Assembly (NCBI RefSeq): GCF_000337455.1
Contig: NZ_AOIU01000011.1
Coordinates: forward strand, 87,934 to 151,933
Direction of reading: 5' to 3'
Length of the DNA stretch: 64,000 nt
Source of the DNA: Halosimplex carlsbadense 2-9-1
GTDB taxonomy: Archaea; Halobacteriota; Halobacteria; Halobacteriales; Haloarculaceae
In this document: positions 35,223 through 44,541 of the stretch, one piece after another
Layout: each line of letters opens with the position of its first letter
Numbering within the stretch: position 1 is the stretch's first letter
Translations under genes and position numbers: made by a program
The notes under the pieces: model-generated
The model's database searches: none
What the model saw: the letters and a program-made list of their open reading frames with translations, nothing else
What the model was told of the DNA's origin: nothing

Positions 35223-35787
35223 GTCCGCTCCCCGGCCGGACGACCCGTTCGACGACGTTGTAGAGGCCGAGCCCGGCCAGCGCCGGGCCGAGCGTGACGA
35301 CGAGTACGAGCGTCATCCAGGCGACGGTGGCCGCCACCCCCTCCAAGAAGAGGACGTTGTAGCGGGCCAGACCGCCGGGGGCGACGAACAGGGCGGCGCT
35401 CGTGACCATCGCGACCGGCCATCCGAGCGTGGCGTACGCCAGGGCCTCGTCGGCGTCCAGCAGCGTCCAGCGGCCGAGCAGTTGCCGGCCGAACAGCACC
35501 GGGACGACCGCGAGGACCAGCGCCGCCCCGACGGCGACGACGCCGAAGGTCAGCCCCGCGGCCGGATCGACGAACACTGCCAGCGCCACCGCGGCCGCCG
35601 CGAACAGGCCCACCGCTCCCGCGACGACCGTCCCCAGCGCGTCCCCGAAGTAGTCGCTACGCGTCGAGAGCGCCCACGCCGCGAGCGCGACGACCGGCGA
35701 CGCGACGACCAGCCCGAAGCAGACCAACAGCGCCATCGCCCCGACGAACCCGGCTTCCATCGCCGAGTGGTTGGCGCGGCTCGGCAT
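35215..35787 (-). CDS. Six-helix membrane protein of unknown function
   Basis: 190 residues (ATG 35787; ATG 35760 also possible and gives a more direct membrane start). Six hydrophobic segments with few charges. No transport motif recognised. Overlaps the cupin stop by eight bases in convergent orientation. Confidence 0.68.
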   Translation of the reverse strand: MPSRANHSAMEAGFVGAMALLVCFGLVVASPVVALAAWALSTRSDYFGDALGTVVAGAVGLFAAAAVALAVFVDPAAGLTFGVVAVGAALVLAVVPVLFGRQLLGRWTLLDADEALAYATLGWPVAMVTSAALFVAPGGLARYNVLFLEGVAATVAWMTLVLVVTLGPALAGLGLYNVVERVVRPGSGLR

Positions 35788-35824
35788 AAGTGCCGGGGTC
35801 CACCCCGTGGGGAGTCGGGGGCCG

Positions 35825-36994
35825 TCACTCGAAGGCCGCGATGCCGGTCAGGTCTTCTCCCAGGATCAGCGTGTGGATGTCGTGGGTGCCCTCGTAGGTG
35901 TACACCGTCTCGACGTTCGCGAGGTGGCGCATCGGCGAGTAGTCGGTCGTGATACCGTTGCCGCCCAGCATCTCCCGGGCGGTTCGGGCCGTCTCGCGCC
36001 ACGTCGAGACGTTGTTGCGCTTGGCCATCGAGACCTGCTGGGGGCGCAGGTCGCCCCGCTCTTTCAGGTCGGCGAGCCGATAGGCCAGCAGTTGCGCGGT
36101 CGTGATCTCCGTGGCCATCTCTGCGATCTTCTCCTGCTGGAGCTGAAAGCGGGCGATGGGCCCGCCGAACTGCTCGCGGTCAGTGGCGTACTCGCGGGCG
36201 GCCTCGAAGCAGTCCCGCGCGGCCCCGACGGCGCCCCACGCGATGCCGTAGCGGGCCTGCGTGAGACACGACAGGGGGCCTTTCATCCCCGATACGTCCG
36301 GGAGGACCGCCGACTCGGGGACGTAGCAGCCGTTCAGGCCGATCTCGCCCGTCACCGAGGCGCGCATCGAGAGCTTGCCGTCGATGTGGTTCGTCGTGAT
36401 CCCCTCCCGGTCGGTCTCGACGAGAAAGCCCCGAACCGGATCCCCATCGGCCGAGCGATCCCTCGCCCACACGAGCGCCACGTCGGCGATGGGGGCGTTC
36501 GTGATCCACGTCTTCGAGCCGTGCAGGACGTAGCCTTCGCCGTCGTCGGCTCGTTCGGCGCGGGTCTCCATCGCGCTCGGGTTCGACCCGTGATCGGGTT
36601 CGGTCAGACCGAAACAGCCCACGGCGGACCCCGCCGCGAGGTCCGGGAGCCACCGCTCGCGCTGGGCCGCCGAGCCGAAGGCGTGGATAGGGTACATCAC
36701 CAGCGCACCCTGGACGGAGGCCATCGAGCGGACGCCCGAGTCACCGGCTTCGAGTTCCTGCATGACTAATCCGTACGCCCGCTCGCCGAGGTTCGCCGTC
36801 GCCTCGTGGTCGAGGTTCGGCGCGTAGAAGCCGAGTTCCCCCATCTCCGCGATCAGGTCCTCGGGGAAGGTCCCGGCCTCGAAGTGGTCGCCGATGTCGG
36901 GGCGGACCCGCTCGTCGACGAACTCGCGGGCCGTGTCGCGGACGAGCCGCTCTTCCTCCGAGAGGTCGCCCTCCAGATCGACGTAGTCGAGCAT
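35825..36994 (-). CDS. Acyl-CoA dehydrogenase, glutaryl-CoA dehydrogenase-like
   Basis: 389 residues, FAD flavoprotein. Signature parts: GCFGLTEPDHGSNPSAMETR, LHGSKTWITNAPIADVALVW, CYVPESAVLP, REQFGGPIARFQL, EMLGGNGITTDYSPMRH, and YEGTHDIHTLILGEDLTG with the catalytic Glu. The NPSAMET and YEGTHDIHTLILG forms match glutaryl-CoA dehydrogenases of lysine/tryptophan breakdown. Single-gene unit; next to an amidotransferase on the same strand. Confidence 0.9.
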   Translation of the reverse strand: MLDYVDLEGDLSEEERLVRDTAREFVDERVRPDIGDHFEAGTFPEDLIAEMGELGFYAPNLDHEATANLGERAYGLVMQELEAGDSGVRSMASVQGALVMYPIHAFGSAAQRERWLPDLAAGSAVGCFGLTEPDHGSNPSAMETRAERADDGEGYVLHGSKTWITNAPIADVALVWARDRSADGDPVRGFLVETDREGITTNHIDGKLSMRASVTGEIGLNGCYVPESAVLPDVSGMKGPLSCLTQARYGIAWGAVGAARDCFEAAREYATDREQFGGPIARFQLQQEKIAEMATEITTAQLLAYRLADLKERGDLRPQQVSMAKRNNVSTWRETARTAREMLGGNGITTDYSPMRHLANVETVYTYEGTHDIHTLILGEDLTGIAAFE

Positions 36995-37060
36995 GACCGT
37001 GCTTGGACGCGAATCGTGAAAAACGCTCGCTGGCCGCGGCCAGTCGACCGGGGACCGGTG

Positions 37061-37789
37061 TCAGTCGTCGGAGGCCACGGCGTCGTCGCCGGTCGCGGCG
37101 CCGCCGGCGTCGACCTCGCGAACGAACGCGAGGAAGTTGTCGAACACCTGTTTGGCCTCACAGGCGGCGTCGAAGTTCTCGGGCGTGATCCCGTCGAGGA
37201 CCGACTGGATACGGTCCTCCGAGAGCTGTCCCTCCTTGCCGACGGTCACCTCGGCGGCGGTGTCCATGTCGTACTCGGGGTGGAACTGGACGCCGAACAC
37301 CCGTCCCTCGCGGAAGCCGTGGACGCCGTAGTCGTTGGCGGCCAGCCGCTCGGCGTCGGGCGGGAGTTGTGCGACGTAGTCCGAGTGGGTGGTGAAGACG
37401 GTGAAGTCGTCGTCGATCCCCTCGAACAGCACCGAATCGGTCGACTGCTCGACGGTGCGGTAACCGATCTCGTACTCGCCCATGTCCTCGACGGTCCCCC
37501 CGAGCACGTCCGCGAGCAGCTGGTGGCCGTAACACACGCCCAGGAACGGCAGCCCGCGGTCGATCGCCTCGCCGACCCAGTCCTTGGTCGGCGGGATCCA
37601 CTCCTCGTCCCAGTAGACCGAGGCCCGGGAGCCGGTGACTACCGCGCCGTCGAACTCGAAGGTCTCCGGGTACTGTCCCGTCGGGAGGTGAAACTCCGTC
37701 AGGTCGGCGTCGAGTTCCCGGCGGAAGTTGCGCCGGTTGCCCTCGGCCTCGTGGGCTGCGTTCAACAGGGCGATACGCGGCCGTGTCAT
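37061..37789 (-). CDS. Class I glutamine amidotransferase-like protein
   Basis: 242 residues from ATG 37789. Catalytic parts: LGVCYGHQLLAD (Cys) and FGVQFHPEYD (His, Glu). SRASVYWDEEWIPPTKDWV precedes. The family removes ammonia from glutamine, or in GMP synthase-like stand-alone forms transfers or hydrolyses gamma-glutamyl groups. There is no synthase subunit beside it. Ends in a Gly/Ala/Asp tail. Confidence 0.83.
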   Translation of the reverse strand: MTRPRIALLNAAHEAEGNRRNFRRELDADLTEFHLPTGQYPETFEFDGAVVTGSRASVYWDEEWIPPTKDWVGEAIDRGLPFLGVCYGHQLLADVLGGTVEDMGEYEIGYRTVEQSTDSVLFEGIDDDFTVFTTHSDYVAQLPPDAERLAANDYGVHGFREGRVFGVQFHPEYDMDTAAEVTVGKEGQLSEDRIQSVLDGITPENFDAACEAKQVFDNFLAFVREVDAGGAATGDDAVASDD

Positions 37790-37839
37790 CGTCCCATTCA
37801 AACGGCTCGGCGAGTAAAAGCCTGTCCACCCTGGCAGTA

Positions 37840-38400
37840 CTACGCGCCGTGTGATCGATTCTCGCCCGCGTTTTCACCGGTGTCGTCGCTTCGACCGTTC
37901 CCACCCTCGCCGCCGCCCGACCGCGAGCGGACCAGCAGCGCCGCGGCGACCCCGCCGTAGCCCGCCGCGACCGCCAGCAGCCAGAGCGGCCGCTCGGTCA
38001 GGAACCACGGGACCGCGACCCCGTAGCCCAGTCCCAGCAGTGCGCCCGAGGCGGTTCGGACGGCGTTCGACCCCCGCCGCAGCGTGAACGTCGTCACCGC
38101 CCAGTCCGCCAGCGCCGGTGCCGGCCCGCAGGCGACCAGCCACGGCCACGCCGCCGGTGCGGTCCCGGTCACGACGAGCGCGACGCCCGCCAGGATACCG
38201 GGATAGACACCGCTACAGCGGGCGCAGAGGTGGACCGCCCGACCGCTGAGAGTCAGGCGGTGACAGCGGTCGTACTCCTCGGGTTCGTGGTGGCTGAGGA
38301 GATACCGGCGGGTTCGGGCGAGCCCGGTGCGGAGTTCGTCGGCGATGCGGCGGGCGCGGACGCCGGGCGAGGGAGTCGTTCCGTCCGGGTTCGCGGGCTC
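37840..38400 (-). CDS. DUF2085 membrane protein with no usual start codon
   Basis: The frame codes LLSHHEPEEYDRCHR, VHLCARCSGVYPG and four helices, the DUF2085 pattern with conserved His and Cys residues that may bind metal. Between the previous gene's stop (38399-38401) and the conserved part there is no ATG, GTG or TTG in frame. The frame stays open upstream by +1 relative to the TM2 gene, so a frameshift fusion, a sequence error, or a rare start codon are the options. The upper limit given here is the point where the frames meet. Confidence 0.6.
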   Translation of the reverse strand, partial: EPANPDGTTPSPGVRARRIADELRTGLARTRRYLLSHHEPEEYDRCHRLTLSGRAVHLCARCSGVYPGILAGVALVVTGTAPAAWPWLVACGPAPALADWAVTTFTLRRGSNAVRTASGALLGLGYGVAVPWFLTERPLWLLAVAAGYGGVAAALLVRSRSGGGEGGNGRSDDTGENAGENRSHGA

Positions 38401-38947
38401 ACTCGTCCATGTACTGGCGGCGAAACTCGTCGTCGTCCTTGGTGAGGTAGATGACCCCCTCGATGATCCCGATGATGCCGGGGATCCCGGTCCAGAAGAA
38501 ACAGAGATAGATGATACCGAGCTTGTTGTTCCCGAGGTAGAACTTGTGCGCGCCGAAGCTCCCGAGCAGGATGGCCAGCAGCGCCGCGACGATCCGCTCG
38601 TCGTTGCCGGAATCCATCCCGGGCTGGCGGACGCCGCACTCCGGACAGATCTCGGCCTTCTCGTTGATGACTGCGCCGCACTCGGCGCAGTACTTCTCGC
38701 CGGGGCCCTTCTGTCGGCCGCCGTTCGTGCCTGTAGACCCGCGGTCGTGGTCGTGCGGGTCGGCGCCACCTGTGTCGTCGCCCGGGCCGGCGTCCTCGTC
38801 GGTCGACTCACCGTCCTCGTCGACGCTGTCGCTCACCCAGCTGTCGTCGCTCCCGCCGTCGTCCGGCGGCTGTCCCTCGCCGGGCTCGCCGGGGTCGGCG
38901 TCGCCCGAACCCGGGTCGTCCCGGTCGTCGTGCTCGTCGTTCGACAT
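38399..38947 (-). CDS. TM2-domain protein with zinc ribbon
   Basis: 182 residues. Residues 1-80 are acidic and disordered; CAECGAVINEKAEICPEC is a zinc ribbon; then a TM2 domain (IVAALLAILLGSFGAHKFYLG, FFWTGIPGIIGIIEG) with two helices and the DD/R turn. TM2 proteins sit in the membrane; function unknown. Its TGA stop meets the DUF2085 frame (see that entry). Confidence 0.84.
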   Translation of the reverse strand: MSNDEHDDRDDPGSGDADPGEPGEGQPPDDGGSDDSWVSDSVDEDGESTDEDAGPGDDTGGADPHDHDRGSTGTNGGRQKGPGEKYCAECGAVINEKAEICPECGVRQPGMDSGNDERIVAALLAILLGSFGAHKFYLGNNKLGIIYLCFFWTGIPGIIGIIEGVIYLTKDDDEFRRQYMDE

Positions 38948-39038
38948 ACCCTCGACGACGACTGTCGGGCGTGTAAAACTACCGGCGGCCTGCGATTTCT
39001 CGCCGGCGGGCGACCGGCGTTCGGGGTCTCGGCCCCGT

Positions 39039-39845
39039 TCACCCGGGGTCCTCGAAGTCACCGAGCAGCGCATCGTTGACGGCCGCACTCTCCTCGACGA
39101 AACAGAGGTGACCGCCTTCGACCGCGGTGAACGCACCGCGGGGCAGTCCGTCGGCCAAGTCTCGCCCGCCCTCGACCGGGACGACCGCGTCGTCGACGCC
39201 GTGGTAGACGCGAGCGGGCGTCGTGATCTCGTACAGCGAGTCCGAGCGGTCGAACGACCGCATGGCGGCGGCCTGGGCCTCGAAGCCGGCGCGGTCGGCG
39301 TCCTCCTCGCGGCGCCAGCCGACGATCTCGTCGATCACGTCGGCGTGGGCGTCGATGTCGGCCCCGAAGGCGTTGCGCAGCGAGGCCCGGAGCGCCCCGG
39401 GGTCGTCGCGGGGCGCGAACAGCGAGTCGAGCGCGTCGGCGTCGACGCGGTCGCCGTCGGCAGTGGTACCGAAGAGCGTCAGCGACGCCGCCCGCGAGTA
39501 GCGGTCGGCGTACTCCAGGGCGACCATCCCGCCGAGGCCGGCGCCGACGACGTGGGCGTCGGGGACACCGTGGTCCGAGAGGACGGCTTCCAGATCGCCC
39601 GCGAGCGTCCGGACGTCGTAGGGCCCGTCGGGCGCGTCCGAGCGGCCGGTGCCGCGCAGGTCCCAGGTAACCGTCTCGAAGCCCTCCGCGAGCGCGGCGT
39701 GTTGCCAGCCCCACACCCACGCGCCGTAGCCCGCCGGCTCGACGAAGGCGACCGTGTCCGCCGCGCGGTCGCCGTCCTCCGGCGGGCGCGGGTCGCCCCT
39801 GGCTTCGTAGTAGAGGTCGACCCCGCCGTTGCTGACCACTGTCAT
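39039..39845 (-). CDS. Alpha/beta hydrolase with altered nucleophile site
   Basis: 268 residues of the alpha/beta-hydrolase fold: WDLRGTGRSD after strand 4 and the elbow HVVGAGLGGMVALEYADRYS. The expected Gly-x-Ser-x-Gly has Gly in place of Ser. The acid GVDDAVVP and base GGHLCFVEE are present. Without Ser the usual hydrolase chemistry is unlikely, so it may bind a ligand or use another residue. Same-strand neighbour of the TM2 gene (91-bp gap). Confidence 0.85.
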   Translation of the reverse strand: MTVVSNGGVDLYYEARGDPRPPEDGDRAADTVAFVEPAGYGAWVWGWQHAALAEGFETVTWDLRGTGRSDAPDGPYDVRTLAGDLEAVLSDHGVPDAHVVGAGLGGMVALEYADRYSRAASLTLFGTTADGDRVDADALDSLFAPRDDPGALRASLRNAFGADIDAHADVIDEIVGWRREEDADRAGFEAQAAAMRSFDRSDSLYEITTPARVYHGVDDAVVPVEGGRDLADGLPRGAFTAVEGGHLCFVEESAAVNDALLGDFEDPG

Positions 39846-40015
39846 GGGCCGGTGTTGGCGCGGTCGCGGTAAGGGCGACTCGGTTCGCGACGCCCGGGCT
39901 GTGGCGGCTGGCCACTACCTTCGTCGTCGCGCTCGCGATGCAACCGGTCATCTAGCTGGCGTTCACGAGCGGAGAGCGACGCGAGAACGAACGGAGTCGG
40001 ACGACGGACGATACT

Positions 40016-40186
40016 CTACAGGGCGGTGTCGTCGGGGCGTCCCGGGCCGTCGGGAGCGGCCCGGTCCGCGGCGCCGAACAGCTCCGGCGCCACGTCGAAG
40101 GCGGCCTCCGAGACCGCCGTCGCGTCGGCCCCGCCGTCGACGGGACGGTCCGCGGCGGTGTCGCGCTCGGCGGGTCCGTCGACCAT
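40016..40186 (-). CDS. 56-residue acidic protein following nirA
   Basis: Starts with ATG two bases after the nirA stop, so it is in the nirA transcript. Mostly Ala/Asp/Gly/Pro with a short hydrophobic core (EAAFDVAPELFGAADRAAP). No motif. It could be a small accessory of nitrite reductase or an incidental frame; the close spacing favours a gene. Confidence 0.5.
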   Translation of the reverse strand: MVDGPAERDTAADRPVDGGADATAVSEAAFDVAPELFGAADRAAPDGPGRPDDTAL

Positions 40187-40188
40187 CG

Positions 40189-42006
40189 TCAGTCGTCCGC
40201 CGAGAGCGGCTGGCCCTCGGCGTCGGTCGGCGCCGGGCTCTCGCCGTCGGCGAAGGGGTACCACGACTGTTTGCCGTCGGCGAGGCAGGGGTCGGTGTAG
40301 CCCTCGACCTCTTCGGGCTCGGCGAGTTCGACGATGGTCTCGTGGCCGGTGGCGTCGACCCACTCGCGGAAGGTCTGGCCGTCCTCGCGCAGGGCGGCGT
40401 AGGCCTCGACGAGGTTGGCGATCATCCCCGGCACCTCGTCGGCGGGCACGCGCTGGCGCACCCACTCGATGAACGTCGGCTCCTCGCCGATGCCGCCGCC
40501 GACGCCCACGTCCAGCGCCTCGACCATCTCGCCGTCCTTGCGGGCGCGCATGCCTTGCAGGCCGATGTCGGCCGTCATCGCCTGGCCGCAGTCGGCCGTA
40601 CAGCCCGAGTAGTGCATCTTGATCCGGTCCACGTCGTCGGGCAGTTCGACCTCCGCGGCGAGCCACTGGAGCATCCGGGCCATCCGCGCCTTCGTCTCAG
40701 TGAGCGCGAGCGAGCAGAACTCCGTGCCGGTGCAAGCCATCGCGCCCTGCTCGAAGGGGTTGGGCTCGGGCTGGTAGGTCGAAAGCAGGTCCTCGTTGAG
40801 GAGGTTCGCCAGTTTGCCGTCCGGCACGTCCATGATCAGCGGGTTCTGGCGCCGCGAGAGGCGGATCTCACCGGAGCCGTACGCGGAGGCCAGGTCGGCG
40901 AGTTCGATGGCGTCCTCGGCGGGCATCCGGCCGACCGGTGCCGAGAGGCCGACGTAGTTGTTCCCGTCTCTCTGGTCGTAGACGCCGACGTGGTCGTGGG
41001 CGCCCCGTTCGCTCGGCTTGCCCGCGTTGTAGGTGTAGTCGCCGCGGAAGTCCGTGCCCGCACGTTCGAGGTCGAAGTCCAGTCGGTCGTCTAACTCCTC
41101 GCGGATAGCGTCGGTGCCGTGTTCGTCGACGAAAAAGCGGGCGCGATTCTTCGAGCGGTTCTCGCGGTTGCCCGCCTCGTGGTAGTACTCGACGAACGCG
41201 CGCACCGTCTCCTTGGCCTGGTCGCGCGTGACGAAGAGATCGAGGGGGCGGGCCTCGCGGGGCTCGCGGCCGCCGAGGCCGCCGCCGACGCGGACGTTGA
41301 ACCCCTTGACTTCCTCGCCGTCATCGGAAATCGAAGATTTCCGATTGCCCGATGAGCTTTGCTCATCGCTGTCGATGAACTTGTGGGCCGGTTCGAGGCC
41401 GATGTCGTTGATGGAGTCCTGGGCGCAGCCCTGGCGACAGCCCGTCACCGAGATGTTGAACTTCCGGGGCATGTTGGCCAGCTCGTTGTCCCCTCGAATC
41501 TCGGCCTGAATCTCGTCCAGCAGTTCCCGGGACTCGACGTACTCCTCGGCCTTGCCGGCGACGGGACAGCCGGAGATGTTGCGCATGGTGTCGCCCCCGG
41601 CCGAGCGCGAGGAGACGCCGACCGCCTCCAGTTTCTCCCAGATTTCGGGGATGTCCTCCAGCTTGAGCCAGTGGAGCTGGATCGACTGGCGCGTCGTGAA
41701 GTCGATCCAGCCGTTGCCGAACTCGGGGTTCTCGACGGGACCTCTCGCGTAGTCGCGAGCGACCTCGCCGATGGCGCGCAGTTGCTCGGGTTCGAGCACG
41801 CCGCCGCAGTTGGTCAGGCGCATCATGAAATACGACTCCTGGCCGCCGCGGTGGTGGAACACCCCCCAGAACTTGAACCGGGAGAACCACTCGTCGCGTT
41901 CGTCCTCGGGGATCGACTCCCACCCCTGCTCCGCGAACTCCTCGAGTTTCTCGCGCACTTCGTCGCCGTACATCTCGTCTTTCCAGGATTCCTTCTTGTG
42001 TGGCAT
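40189..42006 (-). CDS. nirA: Ferredoxin-dependent assimilatory nitrite reductase
   Basis: 605 residues. Six-electron reduction of nitrite to ammonium using ferredoxin, with siroheme and one 4Fe-4S cluster. N-terminal half: FHHRGGQESYFMMRLTNCGG, TTRQSIQLHWLKLEDIPEIW; cluster ligands CTGTEFCSLA...ETK and GCTADCGQ. The homologous nitrite/sulfite reductase repeats are both present. Around residue 212-226 (SDEQSSSGNRKSS) two hairpins of DNA are inserted in frame (41325-41368). A leader with AGAGGG purines precedes ATG 42006. Confidence 0.93.
   Translation of the reverse strand: MPHKKESWKDEMYGDEVREKLEEFAEQGWESIPEDERDEWFSRFKFWGVFHHRGGQESYFMMRLTNCGGVLEPEQLRAIGEVARDYARGPVENPEFGNGWIDFTTRQSIQLHWLKLEDIPEIWEKLEAVGVSSRSAGGDTMRNISGCPVAGKAEEYVESRELLDEIQAEIRGDNELANMPRKFNISVTGCRQGCAQDSINDIGLEPAHKFIDSDEQSSSGNRKSSISDDGEEVKGFNVRVGGGLGGREPREARPLDLFVTRDQAKETVRAFVEYYHEAGNRENRSKNRARFFVDEHGTDAIREELDDRLDFDLERAGTDFRGDYTYNAGKPSERGAHDHVGVYDQRDGNNYVGLSAPVGRMPAEDAIELADLASAYGSGEIRLSRRQNPLIMDVPDGKLANLLNEDLLSTYQPEPNPFEQGAMACTGTEFCSLALTETKARMARMLQWLAAEVELPDDVDRIKMHYSGCTADCGQAMTADIGLQGMRARKDGEMVEALDVGVGGGIGEEPTFIEWVRQRVPADEVPGMIANLVEAYAALREDGQTFREWVDATGHETIVELAEPEEVEGYTDPCLADGKQSWYPFADGESPAPTDAEGQPLSADD
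41325..41368. repeat. Pair of palindromes inserted in frame in nirA
   Basis: CGGAAATCGAAGATTTCCG (41325-41343) and CGATGAGCTTTGCTCATCG (41350-41368) are two back-to-back hairpins, lower in GC than the gene. They code the Ser/Gly/Asn/Lys-rich loop SDEQSSSGNRKSS, which breaks the normal spacing of the enzyme without breaking the frame. Confidence 0.8.
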
Positions 42007-42215
42007 TGATTTCCCTCTGTTTTGGGTTTGTCCGCAATTTCGGCAAATACCTAAACGTTCGTCTTGTGATTTACGTTTTGTCTAGCTGACTGCGATACAC
42101 ATAAGCATAATCGTTTAACAATTCGAGCCACTGCGGAGATATCCGGACGAACGCTCGAAATACAATGACCTTAAACGCATTTGGGTAGGGCCGAGCGGCG
42201 GTCCGGTGTCGCCAG

Positions 42216-42785
42216 TCAGGTGCCGAGGCGGTCGGTGGCCGGCGCGAGGTCCGCGTGCGAGCCGGCGGTGAGCGGATGGGCGTCCACGTCGGGCGCCTCG
42301 GCATCGACGACGACGGGGTCGAGCCGCGAGAGCACGTCGTAGAGCCGCCCGGAGCCGGCCGCGAGCGTGTGGTCACAGGCGACGCGCGCGGCGTCCGCAT
42401 CGTAGACGGCGTGGAGCGGGTGGAGCCGCCCGTCGCTGCGGGGCACCGCCGCGGTGTCGCCGCAGGCGTCGAAGCAGTCGTCGAGCAGCGACGTGTCGAC
42501 GGTCGGCACGTCGCCGGCGACGACGGCGACCGCGTCGCCGTTCGCAACGCGAACTCCGGTCCGGATGGCCGCGACGGGTCCCTCGTCGGCGATCGGGTCG
42601 ACCGCGAGCCGATGGGGAGTGTCATCGAGGGCGTCCGTAACCGGCTCTCGGTGGTCCTCCGGACAGGCGACCACGACCTCGTCGACCGCGGGTGCGACGG
42701 TTTCGGCGACGCGCCGCAGCGGCGTGGTCTCGCCGTAGGGGTCGAACGCGTCCCCGATGCCGGTCAGCAGGAGTGCCGAGCGCAT
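42216..42785 (-). CDS. mobA: MobA-like molybdenum cofactor guanylyltransferase
   Basis: 189 residues. Nucleotidyltransferase fold: LAVDPIADEGPVAAIRTGV and VVAGDVPTVDTSLLDD, PRSDGRLHPLHAVYD are MobA parts. The usual glycine-rich GTP-binding start (LAGGxSxRMG) is replaced by LLTGIGDAFDPYGE, a clear deviation. It starts one base after the narK stop, so it is in the nitrate operon and should help load the molybdopterin cofactor of nitrate reductase. Activity with the altered loop is open. Confidence 0.8.
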   Translation of the reverse strand: MRSALLLTGIGDAFDPYGETTPLRRVAETVAPAVDEVVVACPEDHREPVTDALDDTPHRLAVDPIADEGPVAAIRTGVRVANGDAVAVVAGDVPTVDTSLLDDCFDACGDTAAVPRSDGRLHPLHAVYDADAARVACDHTLAAGSGRLYDVLSRLDPVVVDAEAPDVDAHPLTAGSHADLAPATDRLGT

Positions 42786-42786
42786 C

Positions 42787-44109
42787 TCAGTCGTCCCCCG
42801 GGGCGGCCGACTCCGAGGCGCCGCCCGCGCTGATGAAGCCGCTCTCGGTCGCGATCTCGGCGATGTGGGGCTGGAACACCCACGCGGCCAGCAGGACGAT
42901 CGGGATCATCGAGACGGCGACGATGGAGTAGCCGATGTGCAGGCTCGCCAGGAACGGCGCCGAGTAGACCAGCGGGTAAACGATGCCGCCGACCGTGCCG
43001 ACACCGCCGACGACGCCCGCGACCGCACCGGAGCTGTTGGGGAACATCGCCGGCACCTGCGCGAAGATGGAGCCCTCGGCGAAGGCACAGGCCATCCCGA
43101 CCATGAAGCCGGCGCCGACGGCGACGAGCACCTGGCCCGATAGCCCGGCCAGCGTCATGCCGAACATCGACAGGACGACGAACGACAGCGTCACGAACGT
43201 CCACTGCTCGCGGTAGCGGCCCTCGAACAGCGGGATGATGTTCTTCTCCTTGCGCGCCAGCACGTCGCTGACGTAGCCGCCGATGGGCCGGAGCAACCCG
43301 GCCGCGACCGAGAACGTGGCCGCGAACGTCGAGGCGAGCACGAGGTTGTCCGTGCTGAACCCTTCGCGGTAGTAGGTCGCGAGCCAGCCGTTCATCGACA
43401 GCTCGAGGCCGAACGTCATCACGTAGGCGAGCGCGAGGACGACCGTCCCGTAGCGGGTGGCGGTGTAGAACCAGCCCTTGAAGCTCGCGTTGTCCGCGGT
43501 GGCCTGCCGTTTCTCGTCGCTCTTGGCCGCCTCGCCGAGCGTGTAGTAGACGACCGCGAGGACGATCGACACGCAGCCCGTGTAGAAGAAGGCCGCTCGC
43601 CAGTTCGTCTCGAACAGCGGGCCGCTCCAGTTCGAGCCGAACACGCGCGGGAGGATGAGCGCCCCGCCGGCCGCCCCGGCGTTACCGATGCCCGCGTAGA
43701 TCCCTTCCGCAGTCCCGAGGTTCTCCTCGTCGAACCACTCGGAGACGTGCTGGATGCCGATGACGAACGTGATCCCCGCCGTCGCGACGATGAGCCGCTC
43801 GACGAAGAACACGGCGTAGCTCTGTGCGAACGCGCTCGCTATCGAGAACACCCCGACGTACGTCAGCACGATGGCGAAGACGGCGGGCGCGCCGAACTTG
43901 TCCGAGAGCCAGCCCGTCAGGATGCGACCGAACGGCGCGAGCCAGATGGCCGCGCTCGCCAGGATCCCGATCTCGGCCAGCGAGAGACCGAACTCATCGG
44001 CCATCGGCCCCGTGAACGGGGCAAAGGAGAACCAGATCAGGAACGAGAAGTTGAACCCGACCGTGGCGAGCACCAGCGTCCGCCACTTGGTCATCTTGAT
44101 CAGTCCCAT
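42787..44109 (-). CDS. narK: Nitrate/nitrite MFS transporter
   Basis: 440 residues, twelve helices, major facilitator NNP branch. [14 protein letters not shown] and [16 protein letters not shown] (motif A) in the first half; [15 protein letters not shown] is the nitrate signature, and [13 protein letters not shown] its second-half copy. Moves nitrate in and possibly nitrite out. First gene of the narK-mobA pair; an AT-rich promoter region precedes it. Confidence 0.92.
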   Translation of the reverse strand: MGLIKMTKWRTLVLATVGFNFSFLIWFSFAPFTGPMADEFGLSLAEIGILASAAIWLAPFGRILTGWLSDKFGAPAVFAIVLTYVGVFSIASAFAQSYAVFFVERLIVATAGITFVIGIQHVSEWFDEENLGTAEGIYAGIGNAGAAGGALILPRVFGSNWSGPLFETNWRAAFFYTGCVSIVLAVVYYTLGEAAKSDEKRQATADNASFKGWFYTATRYGTVVLALAYVMTFGLELSMNGWLATYYREGFSTDNLVLASTFAATFSVAAGLLRPIGGYVSDVLARKEKNIIPLFEGRYREQWTFVTLSFVVLSMFGMTLAGLSGQVLVAVGAGFMVGMACAFAEGSIFAQVPAMFPNSSGAVAGVVGGVGTVGGIVYPLVYSAPFLASLHIGYSIVAVSMIPIVLLAAWVFQPHIAEIATESGFISAGGASESAAPGDD

Positions 44110-44541
44110 GCCGACACCTCCCCCGTACCGGCGGCCGGACCGACGACCGCCGAACCATAATTAACTATCATTTCCGTTTGTTCGTCCAGTATTTTATCGA
44201 ATCCCATTTCGAACGTCCACCTTTGCACGGATATCAGTTGGATGCTCGTAACATATAACCCTAGCCGTTTAGAAAATAAACAGACGGCGGCCGCGAGTGG
44301 ACGAACGGGAGATATTAGGACAGATGTTAAAGATATAAGGATGTAATACGTCGACTCCGCGGTTCGAAAACCGGACAGGTGTCGAGTTTCGGCCGCCCGT
44401 CGGGAGATGGTCGTCTCGTCGACACGACGGCTCGGTGCGAGCGCGGCGCGCGCCGGTCGGATGGCGACATCCCGCGGTAAAGGGTCGCTGGGCGGTTCAA
44501 AATACGAATCTCGATCCGGAGAGAACGAGGCCGACGCCCGG
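44110..44541 (-). promoter_or_regulatory. narK: AT-rich promoter region of narK
   Basis: 432 bp with no credible gene. It is markedly AT-rich: AGTTAATTATGG on the minus strand (about 44152-44167) is a likely TATA element with a leader of some 40 nt. Further upstream lie ATATAACCC, TTAGAAAATAAAC and GATATAAGG runs, enough for more than one factor site. Confidence 0.5.

Noticed and set aside
44335..44385. GGTTCGAAAACC as a tRNA T-arm
   Set aside because: No matching acceptor, D or anticodon stems around it.
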